Part shown: one piece after another, positions 9,172 to 17,959 of the stretch | How positions within the stretch are numbered: the first letter of the stretch is position 1 | How the letters are laid out: the number at the start of each line of letters is the position of its first letter | DNA from: Rhizobium sp. BK399 | GTDB taxonomy: Bacteria; Pseudomonadota; Alphaproteobacteria; Rhizobiales; Rhizobiaceae | Assembly: GCF_014194695.1 (NCBI RefSeq) | Contig: NZ_JACIAH010000016.1 | Span: 1-64,000 of the forward strand | Length of the DNA: 64,000 nt | Reading direction: 5' to 3' | Notes under the pieces: generated by a model | The model's database searches: none | Seen by the model: only the letters and a program-made list of their open reading frames with translations | Told to the model about the DNA's origin: nothing | Position numbers and translations under genes: made by a program

Positions 9172-9396
9172 AACGGATCACGATCTCTTCTAGAATCACT
9201 TGAAGATTTATAGCGGAAAGGCTGTTCCTGCGCCAATTTTGGCGAGAGTTTTGAACAGTCTTTTGCGGTCTTATGAGGGCAATTTTGGCCTCAATGGCAA
9301 CTATTTACGCCATTCGAAGAGCGCCATTTGCCAAATTGATTTCTCCGCATCACAATCGTCCAAAACCGAGCGTTTATATGGGCTCATGGAGGGACA

Positions 9397-10038
9397 ATGG
9401 CAAGCGCCGACCAACTGATCAACGCCTTCACGACGCTGCTTGTCACCATCGATCCGCCTGGCCTTGCGCCAATCTTCCTCGGGCTAACCACCGGTATGAG
9501 CCGTAGCCAGCGAAAGCAGGTGGCGCTGCGCGGCTCGATCATCGCCTTTGTCATCCTTGCCATCTTCGCGCTGTTCGGCGCGAGTGTGCTCGGTGTCCTC
9601 GGCATCTCGATCGGCGCCTTTCGCATCGCCGGTGGCCTTCTCTTGTTCTGGATTGCGTTTGAAATGGTTTTCGAGAAGCGGCAGGACCGCAAGGAGAAGA
9701 CGAGCACGGCCGCAATCACCATCGATCATATCCATAATATTTCGGTTTTTCCGTTGGCGATTCCGCTAATCGCCGGTCCCGGCGCGATTTCCGCGACCAT
9801 CCTGATTGCCGGGTCAATGCACAGCTCCATCGAGCGCGCGCAATTGATCATCGTCCTTGCATCGAACCTGCTACTGCTCTTTTTCTCCTTGCTTGTCGCT
9901 GAAAGAGTCGATCGTTTCCTGGGTGTTACGGGGCGCGCAATTCTGACGCGCCTTCTCGGCGTCATCCTGGCCGCGCTGGCAACGCAATTCGTCGTTGACG
10001 GCCTGAAGTCCACCTTGGTCACAATGCCCGCGGGCTAG
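9397..10038 (+). CDS. MarC family integral membrane protein
   Basis: A 213-residue polytopic inner membrane protein with about six hydrophobic helices. It has the MarC/YhgN family features: an early TIDPPGLAPIFLGLT segment, the internal LLFWIAFEMVF helix, and PLAIPLIAGPGAISATILIAG in the second half. MarC proteins were once linked to multidrug resistance, but that link was not upheld and their substrate is unknown. The gene diverges from gyrA, and its stop overlaps the stop of the convergent gene at 10035. Confidence 0.9.
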   Translation: MASADQLINAFTTLLVTIDPPGLAPIFLGLTTGMSRSQRKQVALRGSIIAFVILAIFALFGASVLGVLGISIGAFRIAGGLLLFWIAFEMVFEKRQDRKEKTSTAAITIDHIHNISVFPLAIPLIAGPGAISATILIAGSMHSSIERAQLIIVLASNLLLLFFSLLVAERVDRFLGVTGRAILTRLLGVILAALATQFVVDGLKSTLVTMPAG

Positions 10039-10460
10039 GCCTGGAGTAGGCGCTTTTGTGCTTCCAGGATCGTTTGCCGAGGCGCATCGGCCCGTTCGAA
10101 TATTTGATAAAGGAATAACTTTACTGCCTCGGCTTCGCGAAGCACGACCGAGGTCAGTGCCGGATCGGTTTCGGCCCATGCCCTCATCGTGGCGATTGAT
10201 CTGCCGATGGCGCCGGACCTGCGCATCGCGGCGGAGTTGAACAGTTTGCTCTCAACCACGTACCAGACGAAAATCCGGATTGCGACAGATCTGATGTGCG
10301 GCTCCTCTGCGCGGAGAGACTTGAATTCGCCCCACAGCGTCCGCAAGTGGTTTTCGCTCAGGCGGTCGAGATCCAACCCCAATTCAAGAAGGTCGTGCGC
10401 GACCATCGTTCTCGCAGCACTGGCCGTCATTGACCGAAATTGGGAGTTCGCTTCTGTCAT
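10035..10460 (-). CDS. hypothetical helical protein
   Basis: A 141-residue, probably all-helical soluble protein with no signal peptide (TMVAHDLLELGLDLDRLSENHLRTLW..., IFVWYVVESKLFNSAAM). I do not recognise a family. Codon use and amino-acid composition look genuine. Its TAG (10037-10035) overlaps the marC stop codon tail to tail. ATG start at 10460; no partner gene is evident. Confidence 0.65.
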   Translation of the reverse strand: MTEANSQFRSMTASAARTMVAHDLLELGLDLDRLSENHLRTLWGEFKSLRAEEPHIRSVAIRIFVWYVVESKLFNSAAMRRSGAIGRSIATMRAWAETDPALTSVVLREAEAVKLFLYQIFERADAPRQTILEAQKRLLQA

Positions 10461-10746
10461 CCTACGAATATCGCGCGGGTCTGGAGATTTGAGAACCCAG
10501 CCGTGCCTATCCTTTCGGAGAGTGAAGCGCCGTCACTTTGACTAGAATGATCGACTGAAATGCATCGCGTCCGCCTATTCGACTGAGGTATCGCGATGGA
10601 ATGGTGACCGGGCGCTGCCGAGATGGGCCCGGTCCGGCTGAAGTCTTGGGCCCGTGAGAAAGAGCCGGCTGCGCCGAGCCTCGAGCCAAAACGCGTTCGG
10701 CGCACCTCTCGGCGCGCCGTCAGAGATGCCGTGATGACGGCTTCGA

Positions 10747-11283
10747 TCAGAACGGGATATCGTCGTCGAGGTCGCGCGAGAAGTTTCCGCCGCTACCGCC
10801 GCTGCTGCGGCCGGACGATTGCGAGGGCGCGCCGTAATCGTCGCCGTAGCCACCGCCGCCACCGAAATCGCCACCGCCGGCATTGCTGCTGCGACCGCCG
10901 CCAAAGCCGGAGCTTGCGCCTCCGCCCTCGCCGCGACCGTCGAGCATCGTCAGCGTCGAGCCGAAGCCCTGCAAAACGACTTCCGTCGAATAGCGGTCCT
11001 GGCCATTCTGGTCCTGCCACTTGCGGGTCTGCAGCGCACCTTCGATGTAGAGCTTGGCGCCCTTCTTCACATACTGCTCGACGACCTTGCAGAGGCCCTC
11101 GTTGAAGACCACGACAGTATGCCATTCCGTCTTCTCGCGGCGTTCGCCAGAGTTGCGGTCGCGCCAGGTCTCGGACGTCGCGATGCGAAGATTGGCGATC
11201 GGCCGGCCATCCTGGGTCCGCCGGATTTCGGGGTCAGCGCCCACGTTCCCGATCAGAATTACCTTGTTTACGCTGCCAGCCAT
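10747..11283 (-). CDS. ssb: single-stranded DNA-binding protein
   Basis: SSB, 178 residues. The N-terminal OB-fold (VNKVILIGNVGADPEIRRTQ, WRDRNSGERREKTEWHTVVVF, YIEGALQTRKWQDQNG) spans about residues 5-115. A Gly/Ser-rich flexible linker follows, and the protein ends in the acidic tip DDDIPF that recruits repair and replication partners. It coats single-stranded DNA in replication, recombination and repair. It diverges from uvrA across a 249-base region containing one LexA box, so it is probably part of the SOS regulon. Confidence 0.97.
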   Translation of the reverse strand: MAGSVNKVILIGNVGADPEIRRTQDGRPIANLRIATSETWRDRNSGERREKTEWHTVVVFNEGLCKVVEQYVKKGAKLYIEGALQTRKWQDQNGQDRYSTEVVLQGFGSTLTMLDGRGEGGGASSGFGGGRSSNAGGGDFGGGGGYGDDYGAPSQSSGRSSGGSGGNFSRDLDDDIPF

Positions 11284-11395
11284 ACTTTCACCTTACCTGC
11301 CGCCCTGCCCGGCGGCGCTTGAAACAATCGGTGCACCTTAAACCATAGGGCGCCGGCGATGGGCGCCCATAGCCGGTTCATCCACAGAGAATTTT

Positions 11396-11410
11396 GTTCT
11401 TTATTTGTTC
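11396..11410. promoter_or_regulatory. LexA (SOS) box between ssb and uvrA
   Basis: GTTC (11396-11399), seven bases (TTTATTT), GTTC (11407-11410). This is an exact match to the alphaproteobacterial LexA operator GTTC-N7-GTTC. It sits midway between the divergent starts of ssb (11283) and uvrA (11533), both classic SOS targets in this class. Confidence 0.88.
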
Positions 11411-11532
11411 TAGTTTATCCCTATGATCCTGTCAACCGAATCGAAAACCTTGCAGCAGACGGACATTGAGCCTCGACTCGCCAGCCGGCATCACTAAATA
11501 AGGGGCTTGTTCCAGCACAGAAGCAGAAGACG

Positions 11533-14457
11533 ATGAGCGAACTGAAGACGATTTCCATCCGCGGCGCGCGCGAGCACAATTTGAAGGGCATCGATCTCGA
11601 TCTGCCGCGAAACAAACTGATCGTCATGACCGGCCTTTCGGGATCCGGAAAGTCGTCGCTTGCCTTCGATACGATCTATGCGGAAGGCCAGAGGCGCTAT
11701 GTCGAAAGCCTGTCGGCCTATGCGCGCCAGTTCCTCGAAATGATGCAGAAGCCCGACGTCGATCAAATCGACGGCCTGTCGCCGGCGATTTCGATTGAGC
11801 AGAAGACGACCTCGCGCAATCCGCGCTCGACGGTCGGTACGGTGACCGAGATCTACGACTACATGCGTCTGCTCTTTGCGCGCGTCGGCATACCGTATTC
11901 GCCTGCAACCGGGCTACCGATCGAGAGCCAGACGGTCAGCCAGATGGTCGACCGCGTGCTGGAGTTCGGGGAAGGCACGCGTCTCTACATCCTCGCGCCG
12001 CTCGTGCGCGGGCGTAAGGGCGAGTACAAGAAAGAGCTGGCGGACCTGATGAAGAAGGGCTTCCAGCGCGTGAAGGTCGATGGCCAGTTCTACGAGATCG
12101 CGGACGTCCCAGGCCTGGATAAGAAGTACAAGCACGATATCGATATCGTGGTCGACCGCATTGTCGTCCGCCCCGATATGGCATCGCGGCTCGCAGACAG
12201 CTTCGAGACCTCGCTAAAGCTTGCCGACGGCTTGGCCGTTGCGGAGTTCGCCGACAAGCCGTTGCCGCTGGAAGAAACCGCCGCCGGCGGGTCTGCCAAC
12301 AAGTCGCTCAACGAAACGCACGAGCGAGTCCTCTTCTCGGAAAAATTCGCCTGCCCGGTGTCGGGCTTCACCATTCCCGAGATCGAGCCGCGGCTTTTTT
12401 CCTTCAACAATCCAGCCGGCGCCTGCCCGACCTGCGACGGTCTTGGCGCACAGCAGAAGATCGACGCCAATCTGATCGTGCCCGAGCCTGAGCGCACGCT
12501 ACGCGATGGCGCCATTGCGCCGTGGGCGAAGTCGACATCGCCCTATTACAACCAGACGCTGGAGGCCCTCGGTAAACACTACGGCTTCAAGCTCGGTGCG
12601 CGGTGGAACGATCTGTCCGATATGGTCAAGGACGTCATCCTGAATGGCACCGACGAGAAGATCGAGTTTCACTATGCCGATGGTGCGCGGTCTTATACCA
12701 CGCATAAGAATTTCGAGGGCATCATCACCAATCTCGAGCGCCGCTGGAAGGAGACGGATTCCGCCTGGGCGCGCGAGGAAATCGAGCGCTATATGTCGGC
12801 GGCCCCCTGCCCGTCTTGCGGCGGCTATCGCCTGAAGCCGGAGGCACTTGCTGTCAAGATCAACGCGCTGCATATCGGCCAGGTGACCGACATGTCGATC
12901 CGCGTCGCCCGCGACTGGTTCGAAGTTCTGCCGCAGTCGCTGAGCGCCAAGCAGAATGAGATTGCCGTTCGCATCCTCAAGGAGATCCGCGACCGCCTGC
13001 GCTTCCTCAATGACGTCGGCCTGGACTATCTCAGCCTGTCGCGAAACTCCGGGACCTTGTCCGGTGGCGAGAGCCAGCGCATCCGGCTGGCGTCGCAGAT
13101 CGGTTCCGGCCTGACCGGCGTCTTGTATGTCCTCGACGAGCCGTCGATCGGCCTGCATCAGCGCGACAACGCTCGATTGCTCGATACGCTGAAGCACCTT
13201 CGTGATATCGGCAATACCGTGATCGTGGTCGAGCATGACGAGGACGCGATCTTGACCGCCGACGATGTCGTCGACATCGGTCCGGCGGCCGGCATCCATG
13301 GTGGCCAGGTGATCGCCCACGGTACGCCGCAAGAGATCATGGCGAACCCGAAGTCGCTGACCGGCAAATATCTGTCCGGTGAACTCGGCGTTCCGGTTCC
13401 AGACGAACGGCGCAAGGCCAAGAAGGGCAAGGAGATCAAGGTCGTCGGTGCCCGCGGCAACAATCTGAAGAATGTCACCGCCTCCATCCCTCTCGGCGTC
13501 TTTACGGCCGTTACCGGCGTATCGGGGGGCGGCAAGTCCACGTTCCTGATCGAGACGCTGTATAAATCTGCCGCGCGGCGCGTCATGGGCGCGCGTGAAA
13601 TTCCCGCCGATCATGACCGCATCGACGGTTTCGAGCACATCGACAAGGTCATCGACATCGATCAGTCGCCGATCGGCCGCACGCCGCGCTCCAACCCCGC
13701 GACCTATACGGGCGCGTTCACCCCGATCCGCGACTGGTTTGCCGGTCTGCCGGAAGCGAAGGCGCGCGGCTATCAGCCGGGACGCTTCTCGTTCAACGTC
13801 AAGGGCGGACGCTGCGAAGCCTGCCAGGGCGACGGCGTCATCAAGATCGAGATGCACTTCCTGCCTGATGTCTACGTCACCTGCGATGTCTGTCATGGCA
13901 AGCGCTACAACAGGGAAACGCTCGACGTCACGTTCAAGCACAAGTCGATTGCCGACGTGCTGGATATGACTGTCGAGGAAGGCGTCGACTTCTTCGCGGC
14001 TGTTCCAGCCGTGCGTGACAAGCTGCAGGCGTTGAAGGATGTTGGCCTTGGGTACATCAAGGTCGGGCAGCAGGCCAATACGCTGTCCGGCGGCGAGGCG
14101 CAGCGTGTCAAGCTGGCCAAGGAGCTGTCGAAGCGGTCGACCGGCCGTACCCTCTATATCTTGGACGAGCCGACGACTGGCCTGCATTTCCACGATGTCG
14201 CCAAGCTCCTGGAGATGCTGCAGGAGCTGGTCAATCAGGGTAATTCGGTCGTTGTGATCGAGCACAATCTCGAGGTGATCAAGACCGCGGACTGGATTCT
14301 CGATTTCGGTCCGGAAGGCGGCGATGGTGGCGGCGAAATCGTCGCCGTCGGCACGCCTGAAGCGATCGTCAAGGAGAAGCGGTCCTATACCGGGCAATTC
14401 CTGAAGGAGTTGCTTGAACGGCGACCTGCTGGAAAAGCCGTAGTGGCAGCTGAGTGA
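11533..14457 (+). CDS. uvrA: excinuclease ABC subunit A
   Basis: UvrA, 974 residues, is the damage-sensing ATPase of nucleotide excision repair. It carries two ABC modules: Walker A motifs GLSGSGKSS (34-42) and GVSGGGKST (from about 663), and signatures LSGGESQRI and LSGGEAQRV, each followed by a Walker B LDEP segment. Zinc-binding cysteine clusters are visible (ACPTCDGLG; CPSCGGYRL; CEACQGDG...CDVCHGKRYN, about 761-790). The length matches the family. It is preceded by a LexA box, and its TGA overlaps the start of the downstream GNAT gene. Confidence 0.98.
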   Translation: MSELKTISIRGAREHNLKGIDLDLPRNKLIVMTGLSGSGKSSLAFDTIYAEGQRRYVESLSAYARQFLEMMQKPDVDQIDGLSPAISIEQKTTSRNPRSTVGTVTEIYDYMRLLFARVGIPYSPATGLPIESQTVSQMVDRVLEFGEGTRLYILAPLVRGRKGEYKKELADLMKKGFQRVKVDGQFYEIADVPGLDKKYKHDIDIVVDRIVVRPDMASRLADSFETSLKLADGLAVAEFADKPLPLEETAAGGSANKSLNETHERVLFSEKFACPVSGFTIPEIEPRLFSFNNPAGACPTCDGLGAQQKIDANLIVPEPERTLRDGAIAPWAKSTSPYYNQTLEALGKHYGFKLGARWNDLSDMVKDVILNGTDEKIEFHYADGARSYTTHKNFEGIITNLERRWKETDSAWAREEIERYMSAAPCPSCGGYRLKPEALAVKINALHIGQVTDMSIRVARDWFEVLPQSLSAKQNEIAVRILKEIRDRLRFLNDVGLDYLSLSRNSGTLSGGESQRIRLASQIGSGLTGVLYVLDEPSIGLHQRDNARLLDTLKHLRDIGNTVIVVEHDEDAILTADDVVDIGPAAGIHGGQVIAHGTPQEIMANPKSLTGKYLSGELGVPVPDERRKAKKGKEIKVVGARGNNLKNVTASIPLGVFTAVTGVSGGGKSTFLIETLYKSAARRVMGAREIPADHDRIDGFEHIDKVIDIDQSPIGRTPRSNPATYTGAFTPIRDWFAGLPEAKARGYQPGRFSFNVKGGRCEACQGDGVIKIEMHFLPDVYVTCDVCHGKRYNRETLDVTFKHKSIADVLDMTVEEGVDFFAAVPAVRDKLQALKDVGLGYIKVGQQANTLSGGEAQRVKLAKELSKRSTGRTLYILDEPTTGLHFHDVAKLLEMLQELVNQGNSVVVIEHNLEVIKTADWILDFGPEGGDGGGEIVAVGTPEAIVKEKRSYTGQFLKELLERRPAGKAVVAAE

Positions 14458-14918
14458 TGCTGAGAGCGGCGTCGCTCGATGATCTGCAGGCGGTCGAAGC
14501 GCTGACCGCCGAAGCCTATGCTCCATATACGCGTCTGCTTGGGCGCCCGCCGATCCCCGTCACCGAGGACTACGCGCCGCGCATTGAACGCGGTGAGGTC
14601 TGGCTGCGGGAGGTACTCGGCGGGCTTGCCGGTCTGGCCGTCATTGAGCGGCACCCGGACCATGTGATGCTCTTCAGCGTCGCCGTCTCGCCGAAATTTC
14701 AGGGCGGCGGTCACGGTCTTGCCATTCTGAGATGGGTGGAAGCGACCGCGCGGGAATGGCAGCTTCCGGAAGTGCGTCTCTACACGAATGCGCGCATGGA
14801 ACGGAATATTGCGCTCTATCGAGCATTTGGCTTTCAGGAAACGGGTCGCCGCGAAAATCCGCATAGGCCAGGATGGGTGATCGTCGACATGGCAAAGCAT
14901 GTCGACGCACAGATATAA
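14454..14918 (+). CDS. GNAT family N-acetyltransferase
   Basis: An approximately 154-residue GNAT-fold protein (GTG at 14454 or ATG at 14457). The acetyl-CoA-binding motif A is seen as VSPKFQGGGHGLAILRWVEA, followed by LYTNARMERNIALYRAFGFQETGR (motif B). It transfers an acetyl group to an unknown amine substrate. The ATG overlaps the uvrA TGA, so it is translationally coupled to uvrA and probably SOS-co-transcribed. Confidence 0.88.
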   Translation: MMLRAASLDDLQAVEALTAEAYAPYTRLLGRPPIPVTEDYAPRIERGEVWLREVLGGLAGLAVIERHPDHVMLFSVAVSPKFQGGGHGLAILRWVEATAREWQLPEVRLYTNARMERNIALYRAFGFQETGRRENPHRPGWVIVDMAKHVDAQI

Positions 14919-14933
14919 TCAGAGGAGGAAGGA

Positions 14934-15740
14934 ATGACGAAATCCGGCAATGTTCGCGTCGGCATCGGCGGCTGGACCTTCGAGGCATGGCGGGACCACT
15001 TCTACCCTGGGGATCTGAAGCAGAAGGACGAGCTGCACTACGCAAGCCGCCAGCTGAAGGTCATCGAGATCAACGGCACCTATTACAGCTCGCAGAAGCC
15101 GGAAACCTTCGCCAAATGGGCTGCGGATGTGCCTGACGGCTTTATCTTTTCGCTCAAGGCCAGCCGTTTTGTCACCAATCGTCGCGTGCTGGCGGAGGCT
15201 GGCGAGTCGATGGAGCGTTTCCTGACGCAAGGTTTAACGGAGCTTGGTCCGCACCTTGGACCAATCCTCTGGCAGTTCGCACCGACGAAGAAGTTCGATC
15301 CGGATGATTTCGAAGGCTTTCTCAAGCTGCTGCCGGCAAAGCAGGACGGGCTTCCCCTGAGGCACGTCGTCGAGGTCCGACACGATTCCTTCAAGGTTCC
15401 CGAGTTCGTGGCGCTGCTGGAGAAATATGCCGTCGCACCAGTTGTCGCCGAGCATTTCGACTACCCGATGATAGCGGATGTTACGGCCGACTTTGTCTAT
15501 GCGCGCCTGCAGCAAGGTTCCGATGAGATCAAGACCTGCTACGCGCCGAGTGATTTGAAAGCTTGGGCCACGCGCCTCGAAACCTGGGCGGATGGCAAGG
15601 TACCGGGCGATCTGCCTCTGATTGATGGCGAGCGCCAGGTTGCGGCCGAGCCGCGGGATGTCTTCGCCTTCATGATCCACGAAGGCAAAGTCAATGCGCC
15701 CTTTGGAGCAATGGCATTGCAGGAAGCGGTGTCGCGGTAG
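14934..15740 (+). CDS. DUF72 (YecE-like) protein
   Basis: A 268-residue member of the DUF72 family, recognised by GIGGWTFEAWRDHFYPG at the N-terminus, EINGTYYSSQKPETFAKWA, and GPILWQFAPTKKFDPDDFEGFL. The fold is a TIM barrel of unknown activity. It lies 15 bases after the GNAT gene with GGAGGAAGGA as ribosome binding site, so it may be the third gene of the uvrA unit. It converges on nnr, with 8 bases between the stops. Confidence 0.88.
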   Translation: MTKSGNVRVGIGGWTFEAWRDHFYPGDLKQKDELHYASRQLKVIEINGTYYSSQKPETFAKWAADVPDGFIFSLKASRFVTNRRVLAEAGESMERFLTQGLTELGPHLGPILWQFAPTKKFDPDDFEGFLKLLPAKQDGLPLRHVVEVRHDSFKVPEFVALLEKYAVAPVVAEHFDYPMIADVTADFVYARLQQGSDEIKTCYAPSDLKAWATRLETWADGKVPGDLPLIDGERQVAAEPRDVFAFMIHEGKVNAPFGAMALQEAVSR

Positions 15741-15748
15741 GCCTGTCG

Positions 15749-17233
15749 TCAGAGCGGACGAACCTGCGTCGCCAGGTCTTCCGCCGTCAGTCCTTTGCCC
15801 GCCCGCATGCCGGCCTCTCCATGCATGTAGACGCCCGCAGCGGCGGCCTCGAAAGCGGGAACTCCTTGAGCCATGAGCGCTCCGATGATCCCAGCCAGAA
15901 CATCACCGGAGCCGGCGGTCGCGAGCCAAACGGGTGCGTTGGTGTTGATGTAAGCTCTGCCGTCGGGTGAGGCGATGACGGTGTCAGCCCCTTTGTAGAC
16001 GATTGCGGCGTTTGCCCGTGTCGCTGCTGCTCGCGCCTTTTCGACCTTTCCCATGGCGGTGTCGGCGGCGATATCGGGAAACAGTCTACCGAACTCGCCC
16101 TCGTGTGGCGTAAGCACTAGACGCGGCTTGCCGGAAAACTTTGAAAACAGCTCGTCAGGGGCACTTTTGAACGAGGAGAGCCCGTCGGCATCCAGCACCA
16201 GATGCCTCTCGGACAACGCGGCGACGAACCGACGTGCCTTCTTGCCTACGCCGAAACCCGGCCCGAGAACGAAGGTCTGCAGCCGCGCGTCATGCAGCCA
16301 ATCGCGGAGTGCCGCCTCGTCCTCGATCGGATGCAGCATGATCGCGGTCAGATGTGCTGCATTCTCGTCGATCGCATCGTCCGGCGTGGCGATTGTCACC
16401 AGCCCTGCCCCCGCCTTCAGCCCTGCCATAGCAGACATCCGCGCGGCGCCTGTCTTGCTCGCTTCGCCGGAGAAGACGACTAGGTGACCTCGCTTGTATT
16501 TGTGTGTCTCCAGGCCGGCAGAAGGCAAAACCTCACGCCAACGTTCGGGTCTATTTTCGGCGATCTGCTGTTTCTTCGCTGCGCGGATGATGCGGCCGGG
16601 TATGCCGATATCAAAGACTTCGAGTTCACCGCAGAGTTTGCGCCCCGGCATCAGGAGATGCCCGGGCTTTCGCGTCATGAAGGTGACGGTTCTGCTGGCG
16701 GCAAATGCAGCGCGTAGGACCGATCCGCTGCGACCATCAACACCGGATGGCAGGTCGACGGCAATAACCGGCACACCTGCTCCACTTACCCGTTCGATTG
16801 CGTCTCTAACGTCGGCCGGAACATCACGTGCAAGGCCAGCGCCAAAGATGGCGTCGATCACCACATCGCCGCTCCGCGGCTGATAGGATTCAAGTGGCCG
16901 AACCATGGTCGGGAAGCTATCCCTTGCCCGAGCGGCATCTCCCTTGAGCCTCCCCGGTTCCCCCAACTGGAAAATCTCCACGGCAACGCCGCTCTCTGCC
17001 AGGTGGCGCGCTGCGACATAGCCATCGCCGCCGTTATTGCCAGGCCCGCAAAGGACGACGGCGCGAAGGACGGTGGGAAAATGACGCAACAAGGTGGCGG
17101 CAATTGCTGCTCCTGCGCGCTCCATGAGCGCATAGCTGTCGATCCCGGATCCCGTTGCCGCCGCATCGACTGCCGTCATTTCCTCTGGAGTAAGGAGTAA
17201 CTCGGAGATTTCATCGATCATCGCCGCATTCAA
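15749..17233 (-). CDS. nnr: bifunctional NAD(P)H-hydrate epimerase / dehydratase
   Basis: A 494-residue fusion that repairs damaged NAD(P)H hydrates. The N-terminal epimerase (NnrE, YjeF_N) shows GPGNNGGDGY (63-72) and DAIFGAGLARDV. The C-terminal ADP/ATP-dependent dehydratase (NnrD, ribokinase-like) shows KYKRGHLVVFSG, VLTPHEGEFGRLF and the catalytic ATAGSGDVLAGI (about 435-447). The two-domain order is the usual bacterial one. The ATG start at 17233 gives MNAAMIDEIS; an internal ATG at residue 5 is an alternative start. It diverges from glnB. Confidence 0.94.
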   Translation of the reverse strand: MNAAMIDEISELLLTPEEMTAVDAAATGSGIDSYALMERAGAAIAATLLRHFPTVLRAVVLCGPGNNGGDGYVAARHLAESGVAVEIFQLGEPGRLKGDAARARDSFPTMVRPLESYQPRSGDVVIDAIFGAGLARDVPADVRDAIERVSGAGVPVIAVDLPSGVDGRSGSVLRAAFAASRTVTFMTRKPGHLLMPGRKLCGELEVFDIGIPGRIIRAAKKQQIAENRPERWREVLPSAGLETHKYKRGHLVVFSGEASKTGAARMSAMAGLKAGAGLVTIATPDDAIDENAAHLTAIMLHPIEDEAALRDWLHDARLQTFVLGPGFGVGKKARRFVAALSERHLVLDADGLSSFKSAPDELFSKFSGKPRLVLTPHEGEFGRLFPDIAADTAMGKVEKARAAATRANAAIVYKGADTVIASPDGRAYINTNAPVWLATAGSGDVLAGIIGALMAQGVPAFEAAAAGVYMHGEAGMRAGKGLTAEDLATQVRPL

Positions 17234-17316
17234 ACAGAAATCGCCTAAATAACAACCGGCTGATTGATTGGTGGTGAGCTCATAAAATAATCAAATGCAT
17301 AAAAAATATACAATTG

Positions 17317-17332
17317 CCGCGCATTTGTGCGG
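17317..17332. promoter_or_regulatory. imperfect palindrome, possible activator site upstream of glnB
   Basis: CCGCGCATTTGTGCGG is a 16-base palindrome with two mismatched pairs, about 155 bases before the -24 element. That is a plausible distance for an NtrC enhancer, but the sequence is not a good match to the GCAC...GTGC consensus, so it is only a candidate. Confidence 0.25.
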
Positions 17333-17487
17333 ACCATTAGTGCGGGCGAATGTTCCGAAAAACGGCCCGAAATTGCGTCTGGCGGATCGATTCTGGAAAG
17401 TTCTGGGCTGAAAATCGATGAAAATCCCCGAGATTGCGGACTTTTATGAGCAGCGAGGCTCATTTTTCGAAAAATCAGCTTCCCAAC

Positions 17488-17503
17488 TGGCACGATAACT
17501 GCA
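17488..17503 (+). promoter_or_regulatory. sigma-54 (RpoN) promoter of glnB-glnA
   Basis: TGGCACGATAACTGCA matches the -24/-12 consensus TGGCACG-N4-TTGCA, with GG and GC exactly 10 bases apart. Transcription would start near 17515, about 48 bases before the glnB ATG (17563). RpoN/NtrC-driven expression of glnB under nitrogen limitation is known in rhizobia. Confidence 0.85.
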
Positions 17504-17562
17504 TCATCACGGCAGCAGGTCTGAGCCTGCCATTAACGGGAGAAGCGGAGAGTCATTTTCTC

Positions 17563-17901
17563 ATGAAAAAGATCGAAGCGATCATCAAGCCCTTCAAGCT
17601 CGACGAAGTGAAGGAAGCCCTTCAGGAAGTTGGCCTGCAGGGCATTACAGTTACGGAAGCGAAGGGCTTCGGTCGCCAGAAAGGCCATACGGAACTCTAC
17701 CGTGGCGCTGAATATGTTGTCGACTTTCTGCCGAAGGTGAAGGTGGAAGTCGTTCTCGCGGACGAGAATGCGGAAGCCGTCATCGACGCCATCCGCAAGG
17801 CCGCACAAACCGGACGCATCGGCGACGGCAAGATTTTCGTGTCAAATGTGGAAGAAGTCATCCGCATTCGTACCGGCGAGACCGGTATCGACGCAATCTA
17901 A
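17563..17901 (+). CDS. glnB: nitrogen regulatory protein PII
   Basis: GlnB, 112 residues from the ATG at 17563 (an upstream in-frame extension is not PII-like). It is the trimeric PII signal protein that binds ATP/ADP and 2-oxoglutarate and controls GS adenylylation and NtrB. The T-loop carries Tyr51 (GHTELYRGAEYVVDF), the uridylylation site of GlnD. GKIFVSNVEEVIRIRTGE is the C-terminal PROSITE block. It precedes glnA by 58 bases, the conserved rhizobial pair, downstream of a sigma-54 promoter. Confidence 0.97.
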   Translation: MKKIEAIIKPFKLDEVKEALQEVGLQGITVTEAKGFGRQKGHTELYRGAEYVVDFLPKVKVEVVLADENAEAVIDAIRKAAQTGRIGDGKIFVSNVEEVIRIRTGETGIDAI

Positions 17902-17959
17902 TCTTTATCGCCTTTCCGGCGAGCCAAAGTATCGTCATCTCAAATAAAGGAACTATTTA

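Larger units (their letters stand above)
17234..17562. other. nnr-glnB divergent intergenic region
   Basis: 329 bases without a gene. It is AT-rich near nnr (ATAAAAAATATACAATTG at about 17299-17315). It holds an imperfect palindrome at 17317-17332 and a sigma-54-type promoter at 17488-17503. Open frames continuing upstream of the glnB ATG are not supported by a ribosome binding site. Confidence 0.7.

Noticed and set aside
12499..14526. 675-codon minus-strand open frame
   Set aside because: Antisense to uvrA, a known effect of GC-rich codon use; no domain is visible.
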